DNA of 47,923 nucleotides from Hydrogenophilus thiooxidans (GTDB lineage: Bacteria > Pseudomonadota > Gammaproteobacteria > Burkholderiales > Rhodocyclaceae), in contig NZ_JAHLSY010000016.1 in assembly GCF_019049855.1 (NCBI RefSeq), positions 1 to 47,923 of the forward strand, read 5' to 3'. The notes under the pieces were generated by a model that saw only the letters and a list, made by a program, of their open reading frames with translations, had not been told where the DNA came from and made no database searches. Shown piece by piece: positions 18,709 to 28,568 of the stretch; position 1 is the first letter of the stretch; each line of letters starts with the position of its first letter. The position numbers and the translations under genes are program-made.

Positions 18709-19272
18709 ATGAGCAAACAGACGAATTCGCCAGAGCCATCGGTTACACGGCGGCGCATTCACCGCCGCACGATTACCATCGACGGTTTCGAGCGCAGCGA
18801 CGGCTTGTGGGAGCTCGAAGCGACGCTCACCGACGTCAAAGCCGTCGACTACCCCATCTCGTCGGGCCTGCGCCCGGCGGGTACGCCGGTGCATGAGATG
18901 ACGGTGCGGATTGCGTTTGACCACACGTTTACGATTCGCGAAGCGCATGCGGAAAGCCGCTGGGTGCCCTTTTTCGGAGTGTGCGAAACCATTACCTCTG
19001 CGTATCAGCAACTTGTCGGCTTGAATCTGCTCAAAGGGTTTCGCTTGGCGGTCAATGACCGTTTTCGTGGGGTTCGCGGGTGCACGCATATCACAGAGCT
19101 GCTCTATGCCCTGCCCACCGCGGCGCTGCAAACCTTCGCGACCTTTCGCCGCGACAACGAGGAGAGCGACGAAAAGCCGTTTCATCTCGATCAGTGCCAC
19201 GCGCTCGACACCGACTCCTCACCGGTGGTCGCGCAGTATTACCCGAAATGGTTCCGGAACAAAGCGGTATAA
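18709..19272 (+). CDS. DUF2889 domain protein
   Basis: A 187-residue protein of the DUF2889 family, whose function is unknown. The family features are visible: HRRTITIDGFERSDGLWELEATLTD near the N terminus, MTVRIAFDHTFTIREAHAES in the middle, and a Cys-His block RGCTHITELL at about residues 123-132 that could bind a metal. There is no signal peptide or membrane segment. It has its own strong promoter and a palindrome, and no clear ribosome binding site before the ATG. sucC begins 107 bases downstream. Confidence 0.85.
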   Translation: MSKQTNSPEPSVTRRRIHRRTITIDGFERSDGLWELEATLTDVKAVDYPISSGLRPAGTPVHEMTVRIAFDHTFTIREAHAESRWVPFFGVCETITSAYQQLVGLNLLKGFRLAVNDRFRGVRGCTHITELLYALPTAALQTFATFRRDNEESDEKPFHLDQCHALDTDSSPVVAQYYPKWFRNKAV

Positions 19273-19273
19273 T
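19268..19273 (+). promoter_or_regulatory. Possible -10 box for sucCD
   Basis: A perfect TATAAT overlaps the DUF2889 stop codon, about 106 bases before sucC. No good -35 is at 16-18 bases, so this is only a candidate start for the sucCD transcript, which would have a leader of about 100 bases. Confidence 0.35.
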
Positions 19274-19379
19274 TATCGCGGCGGCCGCGCGTGCGTGCTG
19301 TCAGAGACCAGGGAGCGGAGGGCGTGCCGTCAGGACGTCCCCGTAGCGATGCGTTTGGAACAGTGTCAAAAGGGCAACC

Positions 19380-20552
19380 ATGAAGATTCACGAATATCAA
19401 GCCAAAGAGATCCTGCGCCAATTTGGAATCCGGACGCCGCGGGGCGAACCGGCATTTTCGGTAGCAGAGGCAGTCGAGGTCGCCAAGCGGTTGGGTGGCC
19501 CGGTTTGGGTGGTCAAAGCGCAGATTCATGCCGGTGGGCGCGGAAAAGGGGGCGGGGTGAAACTGGCCCGCTCACTCGAAGCCGTCGAAACCCTTGCCGG
19601 ACAGATTCTCGGGATGCGTCTGGTCACCCACCAAACGGGGCCAGAAGGGCAGATCGTGCGGCGGCTCCTGATCGAAGAAGGGGCGGATATCCGCCACGAA
19701 TACTATGTTTCGGTGCTCACCGACCGCAAGACGCAGCTGGTTGCGATGCTCGCTTCCAGCGAAGGCGGGATGGATATCGAAGAGGTGGCGGCCAAGACAC
19801 CCGAGAAAATCATCAAAGTGTTCATCAACCCGCTCGATGGGATCTCTGACGAGCAAGCGCTGACGCTGGCCAAAGGGATCGGCATTCCCGAAGGGTCGGT
19901 CCCCGCTGCGGTCGATACCTTCAAGAAACTCTATCACTGCTACATGGAGACCGATGCGTCTCTGGCAGAGATCAACCCGCTCATCCTCGAAGGGGACGGT
20001 GGCATCAAAGCGCTCGACGCCAAATTCAATTTCGACGACAACGCGCTCTTTCGTCATCCCGAAATCGTCGCCTACCGCGACCTCGACGAAGAAGATCCCG
20101 ACGAAGTCGAAGCGTCGAAGTATGACCTTTCGTACATCTCGCTCGACGGCAACATCGGTTGCCTGGTCAATGGGGCGGGTCTTGCGATGGCGACGATGGA
20201 CACCATCAAGCTTTTCGGGGGCGAACCGGCCAACTTCCTCGACGTTGGCGGTGGCGCAACCACGGAAAAGGTGACCGCTGCGTTCAAAATCATGCTGAAA
20301 AACCCGCGCGTGCAAGCCATCCTGGTCAATATCTTCGGAGGGATCATGCGCTGTGACACCATCGCGGAAGGGATCGTCACCGCCGCGCGCGAGGTGAGTC
20401 TGAACGTTCCGCTGGTCGTCCGGATGAAAGGCACCAACGAAGATATCGGTAAGAAAATTTTGGCCGAATCGGGGTTGCCGATCATCTCCGCCGAAACGAT
20501 GGCCGAAGCCGCGGAAAAAGTGGTTGCCGCAGCGAAAGGCGCAGCCGCCTGA
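19380..20552 (+). CDS. sucC: Succinyl-CoA synthetase beta subunit (ADP-forming)
   Basis: The TCA-cycle subunit that binds nucleotide and succinate, with succinyl-CoA made or used together with SucD. It has 390 residues, near the E. coli length of 388. The start [17 protein letters not shown] is the conserved N terminus, with AAGGG upstream. The ATP-grasp domain covers about residues 5-225, with [18 protein letters not shown] as the nucleotide loop. The C-terminal CoA-ligase domain has [11 protein letters not shown] and the succinate-binding [11 protein letters not shown]. sucD follows after 29 bases in the same operon. Confidence 0.97.
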   Translation: MKIHEYQAKEILRQFGIRTPRGEPAFSVAEAVEVAKRLGGPVWVVKAQIHAGGRGKGGGVKLARSLEAVETLAGQILGMRLVTHQTGPEGQIVRRLLIEEGADIRHEYYVSVLTDRKTQLVAMLASSEGGMDIEEVAAKTPEKIIKVFINPLDGISDEQALTLAKGIGIPEGSVPAAVDTFKKLYHCYMETDASLAEINPLILEGDGGIKALDAKFNFDDNALFRHPEIVAYRDLDEEDPDEVEASKYDLSYISLDGNIGCLVNGAGLAMATMDTIKLFGGEPANFLDVGGGATTEKVTAAFKIMLKNPRVQAILVNIFGGIMRCDTIAEGIVTAAREVSLNVPLVVRMKGTNEDIGKKILAESGLPIISAETMAEAAEKVVAAAKGAAA

Positions 20553-20581
20553 CGAAACTCGAGCAGCAGAGGATAACCGCT

Positions 20582-21478
20582 ATGTCGATTCTGATCAACA
20601 AAGAGACGAAAGTCATCACTCAGGGGATCACCGGGAAAACCGGTCAATTCCACACGCAAAAATGTATCGAATACGCGTTTGGACGCGACTGCTTCGTTGC
20701 GGGCGTGAACCCGCGCAAAGCGGGGGAAAAGATTTTCGATATTCCCATCTACGCGACGGTGAAAGAGGCGAAAGAAGCCACGGGTGCCACCGTTTCGGTG
20801 ATCTACGTCCCGCCGGCTGGGGCAGCCGATGCGATCTGGGAAGCGGTAGAGGCCGATCTCGACCTCGTGATCTGTATCACCGAAGGGATTCCGGTGCGTG
20901 ACATGCTGATGGTGCGCAACAAAATGAAGCGCAAAGTCGAGCAAGGCGGCAAAGAGACCCTATTGCTCGGCCCGAACTGCCCAGGCATCATCACGCCGGA
21001 CGAACTCAAGATCGGGATCATGCCTGGCCACATCCATAAAAAAGGGCGCGTTGGCGTGGTCTCCCGCTCGGGAACCCTGACCTACGAAGCGGTGGCGCAA
21101 TTGACCGAATTGGGGTTGGGGCAGTCGACTGCGGTGGGGATCGGCGGCGACCCGATCAACGGCCTCAAGCACCTGGATGTGATGAAGATGTTCAACGACG
21201 ACCCCGACACCGACGCCGTGATCCTGATCGGTGAAATCGGCGGTTCGGACGAAGTGGATGCCGCGCTCTGGTGCAAAGCGCATTTCAAGAAACCGGTCGT
21301 GGGCTTCGTTGCCGGCGTCACTGCCCCTCCGGGGAAACGGATGGGACACGCTGGTGCCCTCATCTCTTCAGGCGCGGACACCGCAGAGGCAAAACTCGCA
21401 ATTATGGAAGAGTGTGGTTTCAAGGTGACGCGCAACCCCTCTGAGATGGGTAAATTGATGAAACAGTTGCTCGGCTAA
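20582..21478 (+). CDS. sucD: Succinyl-CoA synthetase alpha subunit
   Basis: The CoA-binding, phosphohistidine-carrying subunit, 298 residues. The N-terminal Rossmann domain has GITGKTGQFHTQ for CoA binding. The active-site histidine lies in GHAGALISSGADTA near residue 252. AGAGGA is placed before the ATG. A perfect-stem terminator follows about 33 bases after the stop, so sucCD ends the operon. Confidence 0.97.
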   Translation: MSILINKETKVITQGITGKTGQFHTQKCIEYAFGRDCFVAGVNPRKAGEKIFDIPIYATVKEAKEATGATVSVIYVPPAGAADAIWEAVEADLDLVICITEGIPVRDMLMVRNKMKRKVEQGGKETLLLGPNCPGIITPDELKIGIMPGHIHKKGRVGVVSRSGTLTYEAVAQLTELGLGQSTAVGIGGDPINGLKHLDVMKMFNDDPDTDAVILIGEIGGSDEVDAALWCKAHFKKPVVGFVAGVTAPPGKRMGHAGALISSGADTAEAKLAIMEECGFKVTRNPSEMGKLMKQLLG

Positions 21479-21511
21479 GCGTCGATCAACTCGTTCGAAA
21501 CAGCACGTTTC

Positions 21512-21547
21512 AAAGCCAGTGAACCTCGGTTCACTGGCTTTTCATTT
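21512..21547 (+). terminator. Intrinsic terminator after sucD
   Basis: A 14-bp perfect stem (21512-21525 with 21528-21541) with a 2-base loop, followed by a T-rich run. It is strong on the plus strand, and the A-rich left side could also act on the minus strand. Confidence 0.88.
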
Positions 21548-21573
21548 ACAGTCACGGTGCGTTACGATACGAT
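21545..21573 (+). promoter_or_regulatory. Putative promoter of the ornithine cyclodeaminase-family gene
   Basis: TTTACA (21545-21550), a 17-base spacer and TACGAT (21568-21573), directly after the sucD terminator. Confidence 0.5.
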
Positions 21574-21596
21574 TGGCGCAACTCGGAGGATCTGGA

Positions 21597-22556
21597 ATGA
21601 CACGTTTTCTCACCGAAGCGGAAGTCCAGCAGTGTCTGACGATGCCGGAGGCGATCGAAGCCGTCGAATGGGTGATGGGGCAGCACGCGGAAGGGGCAGT
21701 CGTCGATCTGCCCCGGCAACGGGTACGACTGCCAGGATCGATCACCCATCTGCTGCAAGGCGCGGTACCGGCGCTTGATCTCACGGGGTTCAAGGTCTAT
21801 ACCTCCACACGTGAAGGCACGCGCTTTTGGGTACACCTCTATCGGATCTCGACCGGTGAACCGGTTGCCGTGCTTGCTGCCGATTGGTTGGGGATGATGC
21901 GCACCGGGGCGACGGGCGGCGTCGCGATTCGCCATTTGGCGCGTTCGGACGCCCAAGTGCTCACGCTTTTCGGTTCCGGTTGGCAAGCCGAAGGGCAGGT
22001 TCGGGCAGCTGCGGCGGTCCGCTCATGGCAAGCCATTCGTGTCGTCTCACGGCGGTTCGAAAACGCGCAACAGTTTTGTGCCCGGCTCGAAAAAGAGCTG
22101 AGCGTCCCAATGGTTCCTTTCGCTCCTGAGTCTGCTGCGGAAGCGCTTGCCGGAGCGGACGTCGTGGTCACTGCCACCACCTCCGTTACACCCGTCTTCG
22201 ATGCCGCGTGGATCCGCCCGGGGATGCACATCAACGCGATCGGTTCTAACAGCCTGGCGCGGCAGGAGATTCCGGAAAAAACGGTCGTTGCCGCCGATCG
22301 TATCGTCGTCGACAGTCGCGCGGTGGCGCTCAAAGAGGCGGGTGATCTGTTACCCGCACGCGAAAAGGGGCGTACCCGGCCTGAACTGTGGGTGGAGCTG
22401 GGTGAGGTGCTCGCCGGGATCCGTCCGGGACGGCCGGGGCCTGACGCGATCACCCTGTTCGAATCGCAAGGGATGGCGATTCAGGATATCGCGGTCGCCG
22501 CGCGCGTTCTCGAGCGTGCAACGGCTCTGGGGCTGGGTTCGGAACTCCCGTACTGA
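21597..22556 (+). CDS. Ornithine cyclodeaminase/mu-crystallin family oxidoreductase
   Basis: A 319-residue NAD(P)-dependent enzyme of the ornithine cyclodeaminase family. Members include ornithine cyclodeaminase, alanine dehydrogenase and ketimine or pyrroline-2-carboxylate reductases; the sequence does not decide between them. The Rossmann loop is FGSGWQAEGQ at about residue 123, DVVVTATTSVTPVFDAAW follows, and INAIGSNSLARQEI is a typical block. The ATG at 21597 has GGAGGA 6 bases upstream; an earlier in-frame start would lie inside the sucD terminator. It may be co-transcribed with the FHA gene. Confidence 0.82.
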   Translation: MTRFLTEAEVQQCLTMPEAIEAVEWVMGQHAEGAVVDLPRQRVRLPGSITHLLQGAVPALDLTGFKVYTSTREGTRFWVHLYRISTGEPVAVLAADWLGMMRTGATGGVAIRHLARSDAQVLTLFGSGWQAEGQVRAAAAVRSWQAIRVVSRRFENAQQFCARLEKELSVPMVPFAPESAAEALAGADVVVTATTSVTPVFDAAWIRPGMHINAIGSNSLARQEIPEKTVVAADRIVVDSRAVALKEAGDLLPAREKGRTRPELWVELGEVLAGIRPGRPGPDAITLFESQGMAIQDIAVAARVLERATALGLGSELPY

Positions 22557-22570
22557 GGGCGTCTCGATTC

Positions 22571-23221
22571 GTGGGTACGACATCACGCTTGGCCGATCTC
22601 CTCCGCTCTGCTCCATCCGGCGGGTTGCTGCTCTCCTATCGGGAAACGTTTCTCTGGCAATTCCCGCTGGTTTTGCCGCTCTATCGGGTGGGACGTGAAG
22701 AACGAAACGACATTCGTTTGGATGACGCGACGGTGAGTGCGCGCCACGCCCTTCTTACCCCTTTCTTTCAAGAACTTTTGGTCGAAGATCTGGGGAGCAA
22801 AAACGGCGTCTGGTACCAAAACCAGCGCGTGACGCGGGCGCGCATCAAACCCGGTGAAACCGTCCGGATCGGCCATTTCTGCTTGCGTTTCGTCTCTTCA
22901 CCGCCCAACACCTTGCCGTGGGAAGTGCCGGAGCAGTCGCCTACGAGCCCGCCAGCACCGATTGCCCAACCACGTCTGGTGGTGCAGCCGGGTGGCCAAG
23001 CGCTTCTGCTTTCGCGGCGCGTGACGCGGTTGGGAAATGACCCCAATCGCGATCCGATGCTCATTCGTGACGGCTACCGCGTTTTACTCTTCGTTCCTGA
23101 AACGACGGAGGTCCGGCTGAACGGAGCGGTCACGTCTGGGCTGCAACTGCTGCGTCTTGGTGATCACTTCGAATGGCGTGATCGCATCTTCTCCTTGGAC
23201 GCCGATTCGGTTTCTCATTAG
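22571..23221 (+). CDS. FHA domain protein, possibly with a second degenerate FHA-like domain
   Basis: A 216-residue soluble protein. Residues of about 36-110 form a clear FHA domain that would bind phosphothreonine peptides: [23 protein letters not shown] and [15 protein letters not shown] carry the conserved Gly-Arg, Ser-x-Arg-His and Asn-Gly. After a Pro-rich linker (about 113-130), residues of about 132-212 repeat the pattern weakly ([37 protein letters not shown]) without the Arg-His pair. I infer a tandem, degenerate FHA-like half. Translation uses GTG at 22571. No kinase or phosphatase partner is encoded in the window. Confidence 0.75.
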   Translation: MGTTSRLADLLRSAPSGGLLLSYRETFLWQFPLVLPLYRVGREERNDIRLDDATVSARHALLTPFFQELLVEDLGSKNGVWYQNQRVTRARIKPGETVRIGHFCLRFVSSPPNTLPWEVPEQSPTSPPAPIAQPRLVVQPGGQALLLSRRVTRLGNDPNRDPMLIRDGYRVLLFVPETTEVRLNGAVTSGLQLLRLGDHFEWRDRIFSLDADSVSH

Positions 23222-23240
23222 TTCTCGAGGATGTGACGTG

Positions 23241-23954
23241 ATGCAACGCTCCTACTTGCTCGCTCCCAGTATCCTATCTGCCGATTTCGCTCGCTTGGGC
23301 GACGAAGTGCGGAGGGTCTCCGCTGCCGGGGCCGATTGGATCCATTTCGACGTGATGGACAACCACTACGTTCCGAACCTCACCGTCGGGCCGCTCGTCT
23401 GTCAAGCGATTCGGCCGTACACCGAGAAACCGATCGATGTCCATTTGATGGTCAAACCGGTTGATGCTTTGATACCCGAATTCGCAAAAGCGGGCGCAGA
23501 CATCATTTCGTTTCATCCCGAAGCATCGGAGCACATCGACCGTACGCTTTCGCTCATCCGCGACTGCGGTTGCCAAGCTGGTCTCGTTTTCAACCCCGCA
23601 ACACCGCTGGTTTGGCTCGAACATGTGCTCGACAAAGTCGACCTGGTGCTCTTGATGAGCGTGAACCCAGGGTTTGGCGGTCAGAAATTCATTCCCTCGA
23701 CCTTGCCGAAATTGCGCCAAGCGCGTGCGCTGCTCGATCGCTACGAAGCGGAGACGGGGCGCCACATCTGGTTGGAGGTCGATGGTGGCGTGAAGGTCGA
23801 CAATATCGCTGCGGTGGCCGAGGCGGGCGCTGACGTCTTCGTTGCCGGTTCGGCCATCTTTGGTGCGGCGAACGCGCACGACCCGAACTGGTACGACTCC
23901 GTGATCGCGCAGTTTCGCGCCGAGCTTGCGCGTATCGACCGGGAGGGTGCCTGA
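23241..23954 (+). CDS. rpe: Ribulose-phosphate 3-epimerase
   Basis: Interconverts ribulose 5-phosphate and xylulose 5-phosphate in the pentose phosphate and Calvin pathways. It has 237 residues. Typical blocks are [53 protein letters not shown] and [11 protein letters not shown]. These hold the catalytic Asp pair and the metal-binding His residues. The ATG at 23241 has CGAGGA upstream; earlier codons run into the FHA gene and are not used. It abuts gph, forming the usual rpe-gph-trpE order. Confidence 0.96.
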   Translation: MQRSYLLAPSILSADFARLGDEVRRVSAAGADWIHFDVMDNHYVPNLTVGPLVCQAIRPYTEKPIDVHLMVKPVDALIPEFAKAGADIISFHPEASEHIDRTLSLIRDCGCQAGLVFNPATPLVWLEHVLDKVDLVLLMSVNPGFGGQKFIPSTLPKLRQARALLDRYEAETGRHIWLEVDGGVKVDNIAAVAEAGADVFVAGSAIFGAANAHDPNWYDSVIAQFRAELARIDREGA

Positions 23955-24625
23955 TGCCAGAACGGTACGCGGCCGAAGTAGTCCTGTTCGACCTCGATGG
24001 CACGCTCGTGGATACCCTGCCCGATTTGACCGAGGCAGCGAACCGAACGCTCGTCGAACTGGGGTTGCCGCCCCGGACCCAGGGAGAGATCGCCACCTTC
24101 GTCGGGCAGGGGATCGGCGAACTCGTGCGGCGCGCGTTGGGCGCTGCGGTTGCGGCCGATCCGGCACGGCTCGAAACGGCGTTGCAGGTTTTTCGTCGCC
24201 ACTATGCCCAGGTCAATGGCAACGATAGCCGCCTCTATCCCGGCGCGTTGGAAACGCTCGAAACGCTGCGTGACGCGGGGCGTAAGCTTGCCGTGGTGAC
24301 CAACAAAGCGAGCCAATTCACGTTGCCCTTGTTGGAGCGGATGGGCATCCTGTCCTATTTTGCCGCTGTGGTAAGTGGCGACACGCTGCCGGTGAAAAAA
24401 CCGGATCCCGCGATGCTGCGTTACGCGCTCACCCAACTGGGCGCCAGTAGCCCTATCGCCGCTGTGATGGTAGGCGATTCGCGCAACGACGCGTTGGCGG
24501 CGCGCGCGCTCGAAATGCCGGTGTTCTTGGTCACTTACGGCTACAGTGAAGGACAGCCCATTCACGAAGTTCCTTGTACCGCCTACCTCGAGTCGCTGCC
24601 GGAAGTGCTAAACTTCCTTGCTTAG
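23954..24625 (+). CDS. gph: Phosphoglycolate phosphatase
   Basis: A HAD phosphatase removing 2-phosphoglycolate made by oxygenase side reactions or DNA repair. It has 223 residues. Motif I is [14 protein letters not shown], motif II is VVTNK, and motif III/IV is [10 protein letters not shown] with [13 protein letters not shown]. The cap domain is the four-helix type between motifs I and II. The ATG overlaps the rpe stop by one base (TGATG). trpE follows directly. Confidence 0.94.
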   Translation: MPERYAAEVVLFDLDGTLVDTLPDLTEAANRTLVELGLPPRTQGEIATFVGQGIGELVRRALGAAVAADPARLETALQVFRRHYAQVNGNDSRLYPGALETLETLRDAGRKLAVVTNKASQFTLPLLERMGILSYFAAVVSGDTLPVKKPDPAMLRYALTQLGASSPIAAVMVGDSRNDALAARALEMPVFLVTYGYSEGQPIHEVPCTAYLESLPEVLNFLA

Positions 24626-24647
24626 CAACAGCGCAAGGGTAGGTACG

Positions 24648-26180
24648 GTGACTTTGAGCGAACAGGAATTCGACGCACTCGCAGAAGCTGGGTACAACCG
24701 GATCCCAGTAACGCGTACCACGTTTTGTGATCTCGACACACCGCTTTCCATCTACCTGAAACTCGCCAACGAACCCTGGACCTACCTGCTGGAATCGGTT
24801 CAGGGGGGCGAGCGATTCGGCCGTTATTCGTTCATTGGGTTGGCGTCCCCCAGCCGCATCGAGGTCTATGGGCGCTCGGTGTTGTTGCTTACTGGGAACC
24901 GCTTGGTCGAGCGGCGCGACTACGGGGATCCGCTCAATTTCATCGCCGAGTACCTCAACCGAATCAAAATTCCGCCGCGCGAAGGGCTGCCGCGTTTCAT
25001 CGGGGGGCTGGTCGGCTATTTCGGGTTCGACACCATCCGCTTTATCGAACCGCGGCTGGCGCGCAGCCCCCATGCCAAACCGGATCCGCTTCAGACCCCC
25101 GACATTCTGCTCCTCGTTTCCGAGGAGCTTGCGATCGTCGATAACCTCACCGGAAAACTGACGTTGGTCGTCTATGCCGACCCGGGGGTGCCCGGCGCCT
25201 ACCGTCGGGCCGTCAAGCGGCTCGACGAACTGCAACGTAAATTGCGGCAACCGATCAGTTGGCCGGAAAGTCTGGAACGGACCGGTGCTGCTGCCGCGCA
25301 AGCAGGCTCAGCACCGACCGAAGACGAAGCGCTCGCGTTCGGTTTTCCGGAGGAGGCGTTCAAAGCTGCGGTGGCAAAAGCGCAACGGTACATCGTCGAC
25401 GGCGACATCATGCAGGTGGTGCTCTCACAGCGGATGAGTCAGCCGTTTGCGGGTGCGCCACTGGCGCTCTATCGTGCGATCCGCTCGCTCAATCCGTCGC
25501 CCTACCTCTTCTATTTCGACTTCGAGTCGTTCCAGGTGGTTGGCGCCTCTCCGGAGATCCTCACGCGTGTCGAGGACGACGGCGAAGCCAAAAAAGTGAT
25601 CGTGCGTCCCATTGCGGGGACGCGCCCAAGGGGGGCAACCCCGGCAGAAGATGCCGCGTTGGAAAAAGAGCTTCTGGCAGACGAAAAGGAGCGGAGCGAG
25701 CATCTGCAATTGCTCGACTTGGGGCGTAATGACGTCGGGCGCGTGGCGCGGACCGGCAGCGTGAAGGTCACCGAGGCGTTTGCAATCGAACGCTACTCCC
25801 ATGTGATGCACATCGTTTCGAACGTCGAAGGGGTGTTGAAAGAAGGCGAGTCGATGCTCTCGGTGCTCCGCGCTACCTTTCCTGCAGGAACCGTTTCCGG
25901 CGCGCCGAAGGTGCGGGCGCTCGAAATCATCGACGAATTGGAACCGCACGGCCGCGGCATTTATGCCGGTGCAGTCGGTTATCTGGGTTTCCACCAAGAG
26001 ATGGACTTGGCGATTGCGATTCGCACTGCGGTGATCAAAGACGGCCAAGTCCATGTGCAGGCGGGGGCGGGAATCGTAGCCGATTCCCAACCCGACGCCG
26101 AGTGGCAAGAGACGCGTAACAAAGCGCTGGCGATGCTCAAAGCGGCACAATCGGTGAAAAGCGGCGCGTTCGACGAGTAA
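24648..26180 (+). CDS. trpE: Anthranilate synthase component I
   Basis: Makes anthranilate from chorismate in tryptophan synthesis, using ammonia from TrpG. It has 510 residues from the GTG at 24648; a TTG at 24618, overlapping gph, is the alternative start. The N-terminal part carries [18 protein letters not shown], the tryptophan-feedback region. The chorismate-binding core has [40 protein letters not shown] and [14 protein letters not shown]. No trpG or leader peptide is within the window, so attenuation of the classic type is not seen. Confidence 0.95.
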   Translation: MTLSEQEFDALAEAGYNRIPVTRTTFCDLDTPLSIYLKLANEPWTYLLESVQGGERFGRYSFIGLASPSRIEVYGRSVLLLTGNRLVERRDYGDPLNFIAEYLNRIKIPPREGLPRFIGGLVGYFGFDTIRFIEPRLARSPHAKPDPLQTPDILLLVSEELAIVDNLTGKLTLVVYADPGVPGAYRRAVKRLDELQRKLRQPISWPESLERTGAAAAQAGSAPTEDEALAFGFPEEAFKAAVAKAQRYIVDGDIMQVVLSQRMSQPFAGAPLALYRAIRSLNPSPYLFYFDFESFQVVGASPEILTRVEDDGEAKKVIVRPIAGTRPRGATPAEDAALEKELLADEKERSEHLQLLDLGRNDVGRVARTGSVKVTEAFAIERYSHVMHIVSNVEGVLKEGESMLSVLRATFPAGTVSGAPKVRALEIIDELEPHGRGIYAGAVGYLGFHQEMDLAIAIRTAVIKDGQVHVQAGAGIVADSQPDAEWQETRNKALAMLKAAQSVKSGAFDE

Positions 26181-26204
26181 CCCGCTGAAGTTGTCAGCCG
26201 GGTT
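26179..26204. terminator. Probable bidirectional hairpin between trpE and dctM
   Basis: A 10-bp stem with one bulge (AACCC-GCTGA with TCAGC-C-GGGTT) begins at the trpE stop codon and lies between two convergent genes. There is no long T run, so termination strength is unclear. Confidence 0.45.
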
Positions 26205-26218
26205 ACCCGCCGGTCCGT

Positions 26219-27952
26219 TTACCAGCCGCTATTCCCCCAACTGGAATCGCCGCCGGTGGTGGCACCGCCACCACTCGTGCCGCTGCCTGCATCGCCCCAA
26301 TCGCCTGCTTCACCGCCTTCGAACGGAATCTGAATGGTGTCGAGATCCACTTTTTTCTGCACGTCGAGGTTCGCGGTGATGATCCCTGGCCAGATGAGGA
26401 CTGCGGCGACCATCAGTATCTGCAGTACGATGAAGGGGATCACCCCTTTGTAGATGTCGAGCGTGGTCACCGGCGCGATCTGTTGCTTCGTGACTGGGTC
26501 TTCGTAATGTTTCACCGGTGCGACGCTGCGCAGATAGAAGAGCGCGAAACCAAACGGTGGCGTCAAGAACGACGTCTGCATGTTGACTGCGATAAGAACC
26601 CCGAACCAGACGAGATCGATCCCCAAATGTTCCGCAACCGGTGCCAGTAACGGGAGCACGATGAACGAAATTTCGAAGAAATCGAGGAACATCCCCAGGA
26701 TGAAAATGAGGGTGTTCACGAAGATCAAGAAGCCGAGTTCTTCACCTGGGAGTTTGGCGAAGAGTTCTTTCACCCACTCTTGCCCGTTCGCGGAGATGAA
26801 GACGAAGCTGAAGACCGTCGAACCCAGAAGGATCGCTAGGACGAAGATCGACAGTTTCGTTGCTCCCTCCAGCGCCTCGCGCAACATCGCCATCGAGAAT
26901 CGTTTGCGCAGTGCAGCCACCGCGATCGCACCGATCGCCCCCATCGCGCCCCCTTCGGTGGGCGTCGCGACGCCGATGAAGATCGTGCCCAAGACCAAAA
27001 AGATGAGTACGAGCGGCGGGATCATCACGAAAATGACACGATGCGTCATCTGGGAAAGGAAACGGCGGCCCAGCGCGGAGTCGATCGCCGCGAGCACCAG
27101 TGCGACGAACGCACCAAACGTGGTGGCCATCACCACTTTCTCGTCGGTTGGCGCGGTGACCGCTTCGCCTTTCCATTGCGTCAAAAGCGCGTCATAGTTC
27201 GCGGCGAAGAGGGTAGCGGCGGCCAGCACCCCCAAAAAGGTGAAGAGGAGCGAGCGGTAGCCACTACCCCCGTTGGGCTCATGAAACGTGCGCGCTGATT
27301 CCGGTAGTGCAGGGACCCATTTGGGGCGGATGAGCGCAATCGCGATCACGTAAAGGAAATAGACCGCAATCAACCCCAACGCCGGGATCAGCGCGCCTTT
27401 GTACATGTCACCGACGCTGCGGCCCAATTGGTCTGCGATTACGATCAGCACCAACGACGGCGGAACGATCTGCGCGAGCGTACCGGACGCAGTAATCACG
27501 CCGGAAATGAGCCCACGATGGTACCCATAGCGCAACATCACGGGGAGCGAGATCAACCCCATCGAAATCACCGATGCGGCAACGACCCCGGTCGTTGCGG
27601 CAAGCAGCGCCCCGACGACGATCACCGAAATCGCGAGCCCACCGCGGATCGGGCCGAAGACTTGGCCTGCCGTTTCCAGAAGGTCTTCCGCCATTCCGGA
27701 CCGCTGCAAGATGAGTCCCATCAGGGTGAAGAAGGGGATCGCCAACAGGGTCTCGTTCTGCATGATCCCGAAAACCCGCAGCGGCAACGCGTGAAAGAGG
27801 GTTTCCGGAAAAATACCGAAATGAATCCCCAAAAAACCAAAAAGCAACCCCGCTGACGCGAGCGAAAATGCAACGGGAAAACCGGACAGCAGAAAGATGA
27901 CCAACCCCAGGAACATCAGCGGCGGGAAGTTGGCAGCAAGGAATTCGGCCAT
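26219..27952 (-). CDS. dctM: TRAP transporter large permease
   Basis: The 12-13 segment permease of a sodium-driven TRAP transporter, 577 residues, long for DctM (usually about 430). The extra length matches the large-permease type found with FcbT/TakP-like systems. Family blocks such as FPVAFSLASAGLLFGFLG, LLAIPFFTLMGLIL and GALLAATTGVVAASVISMGLISLPVM are clear. The last 35 or so residues form a Gly/Ser/Thr-rich tail ending SSWGNSGW, which is not part of the fold. It is the last gene of the dctPQM operon, 32 bases after dctQ. Confidence 0.92.
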   Translation of the reverse strand: MAEFLAANFPPLMFLGLVIFLLSGFPVAFSLASAGLLFGFLGIHFGIFPETLFHALPLRVFGIMQNETLLAIPFFTLMGLILQRSGMAEDLLETAGQVFGPIRGGLAISVIVVGALLAATTGVVAASVISMGLISLPVMLRYGYHRGLISGVITASGTLAQIVPPSLVLIVIADQLGRSVGDMYKGALIPALGLIAVYFLYVIAIALIRPKWVPALPESARTFHEPNGGSGYRSLLFTFLGVLAAATLFAANYDALLTQWKGEAVTAPTDEKVVMATTFGAFVALVLAAIDSALGRRFLSQMTHRVIFVMIPPLVLIFLVLGTIFIGVATPTEGGAMGAIGAIAVAALRKRFSMAMLREALEGATKLSIFVLAILLGSTVFSFVFISANGQEWVKELFAKLPGEELGFLIFVNTLIFILGMFLDFFEISFIVLPLLAPVAEHLGIDLVWFGVLIAVNMQTSFLTPPFGFALFYLRSVAPVKHYEDPVTKQQIAPVTTLDIYKGVIPFIVLQILMVAAVLIWPGIITANLDVQKKVDLDTIQIPFEGGEAGDWGDAGSGTSGGGATTGGDSSWGNSGW

Positions 27953-27984
27953 GAAGCGCTCCTCAGCCTCGCAAAATGGGTGAA

Positions 27985-28521
27985 TTAGTGGGGGTTCGCT
28001 TGCTTCAGCGGGTCGGGGCCGTGACCCAGCAAGAATGCGATGCGCTTGATCAATTCAGAGAAGGCCTGAATGGCCAACAAGCCGTATCCGGCAGGCACCA
28101 GCGCATAGAGTGGCCAGCGGATCAAACCGCCGGCGTTCGACGACATTTCCCCCGTGGTATAGGCTTGGACGACGATCGGCCACGCGAAATTCGCCATGAA
28201 GTAGCACAGGGGAAAGACGAAGACGACGATGCCGATGGCGTCGATCAAATTGCGCGTCCGGGCACTCAGGCGGTTGGCGACGACGTCGATGCGGACATGG
28301 GCGTTTTCCAAAAAGCCGTAACCCAGCCCCAGCATGAAGACTGCAGCGAAGAGGTACCACTGGATCTCCAAAAAGGCGTTGGAGCTGGTATCGAAGAGTT
28401 TGCGCACCAATGCGTTCGCGGCGCTGATCGCAGTGGCTGCGAGCGTGAACCAGAAAAAGAGCCGCCCGAGTGAGCGGTTGAGCGTATCGATTACCGCACA
28501 GATTCTAAGGAGCGGTTGCAT
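27985..28521 (-). CDS. dctQ: TRAP transporter small permease
   Basis: The four-segment membrane subunit that pairs with DctM. It has 178 residues with hydrophobic stretches at about 18-38, 55-75, 98-118 and 140-160. FLEIQWYLFAAVFMLGLGYGFLENAHVRIDV is the family signature. It lies between dctP and dctM, separated from dctP by a 77-base gap containing a hairpin. Confidence 0.9.
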   Translation of the reverse strand: MQPLLRICAVIDTLNRSLGRLFFWFTLAATAISAANALVRKLFDTSSNAFLEIQWYLFAAVFMLGLGYGFLENAHVRIDVVANRLSARTRNLIDAIGIVVFVFPLCYFMANFAWPIVVQAYTTGEMSSNAGGLIRWPLYALVPAGYGLLAIQAFSELIKRIAFLLGHGPDPLKQANPH

Positions 28522-28568
28522 CGTCGTGACGCCTTATCAATAGGGTTGCAATCGGGGGTGAAGAGAAT

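Noticed and set aside
24600-24650. Possible trp leader peptide or attenuator before trpE
   Set aside because: trpE starts about 22 bases after gph, with no room for a leader peptide and no run of Trp codons.
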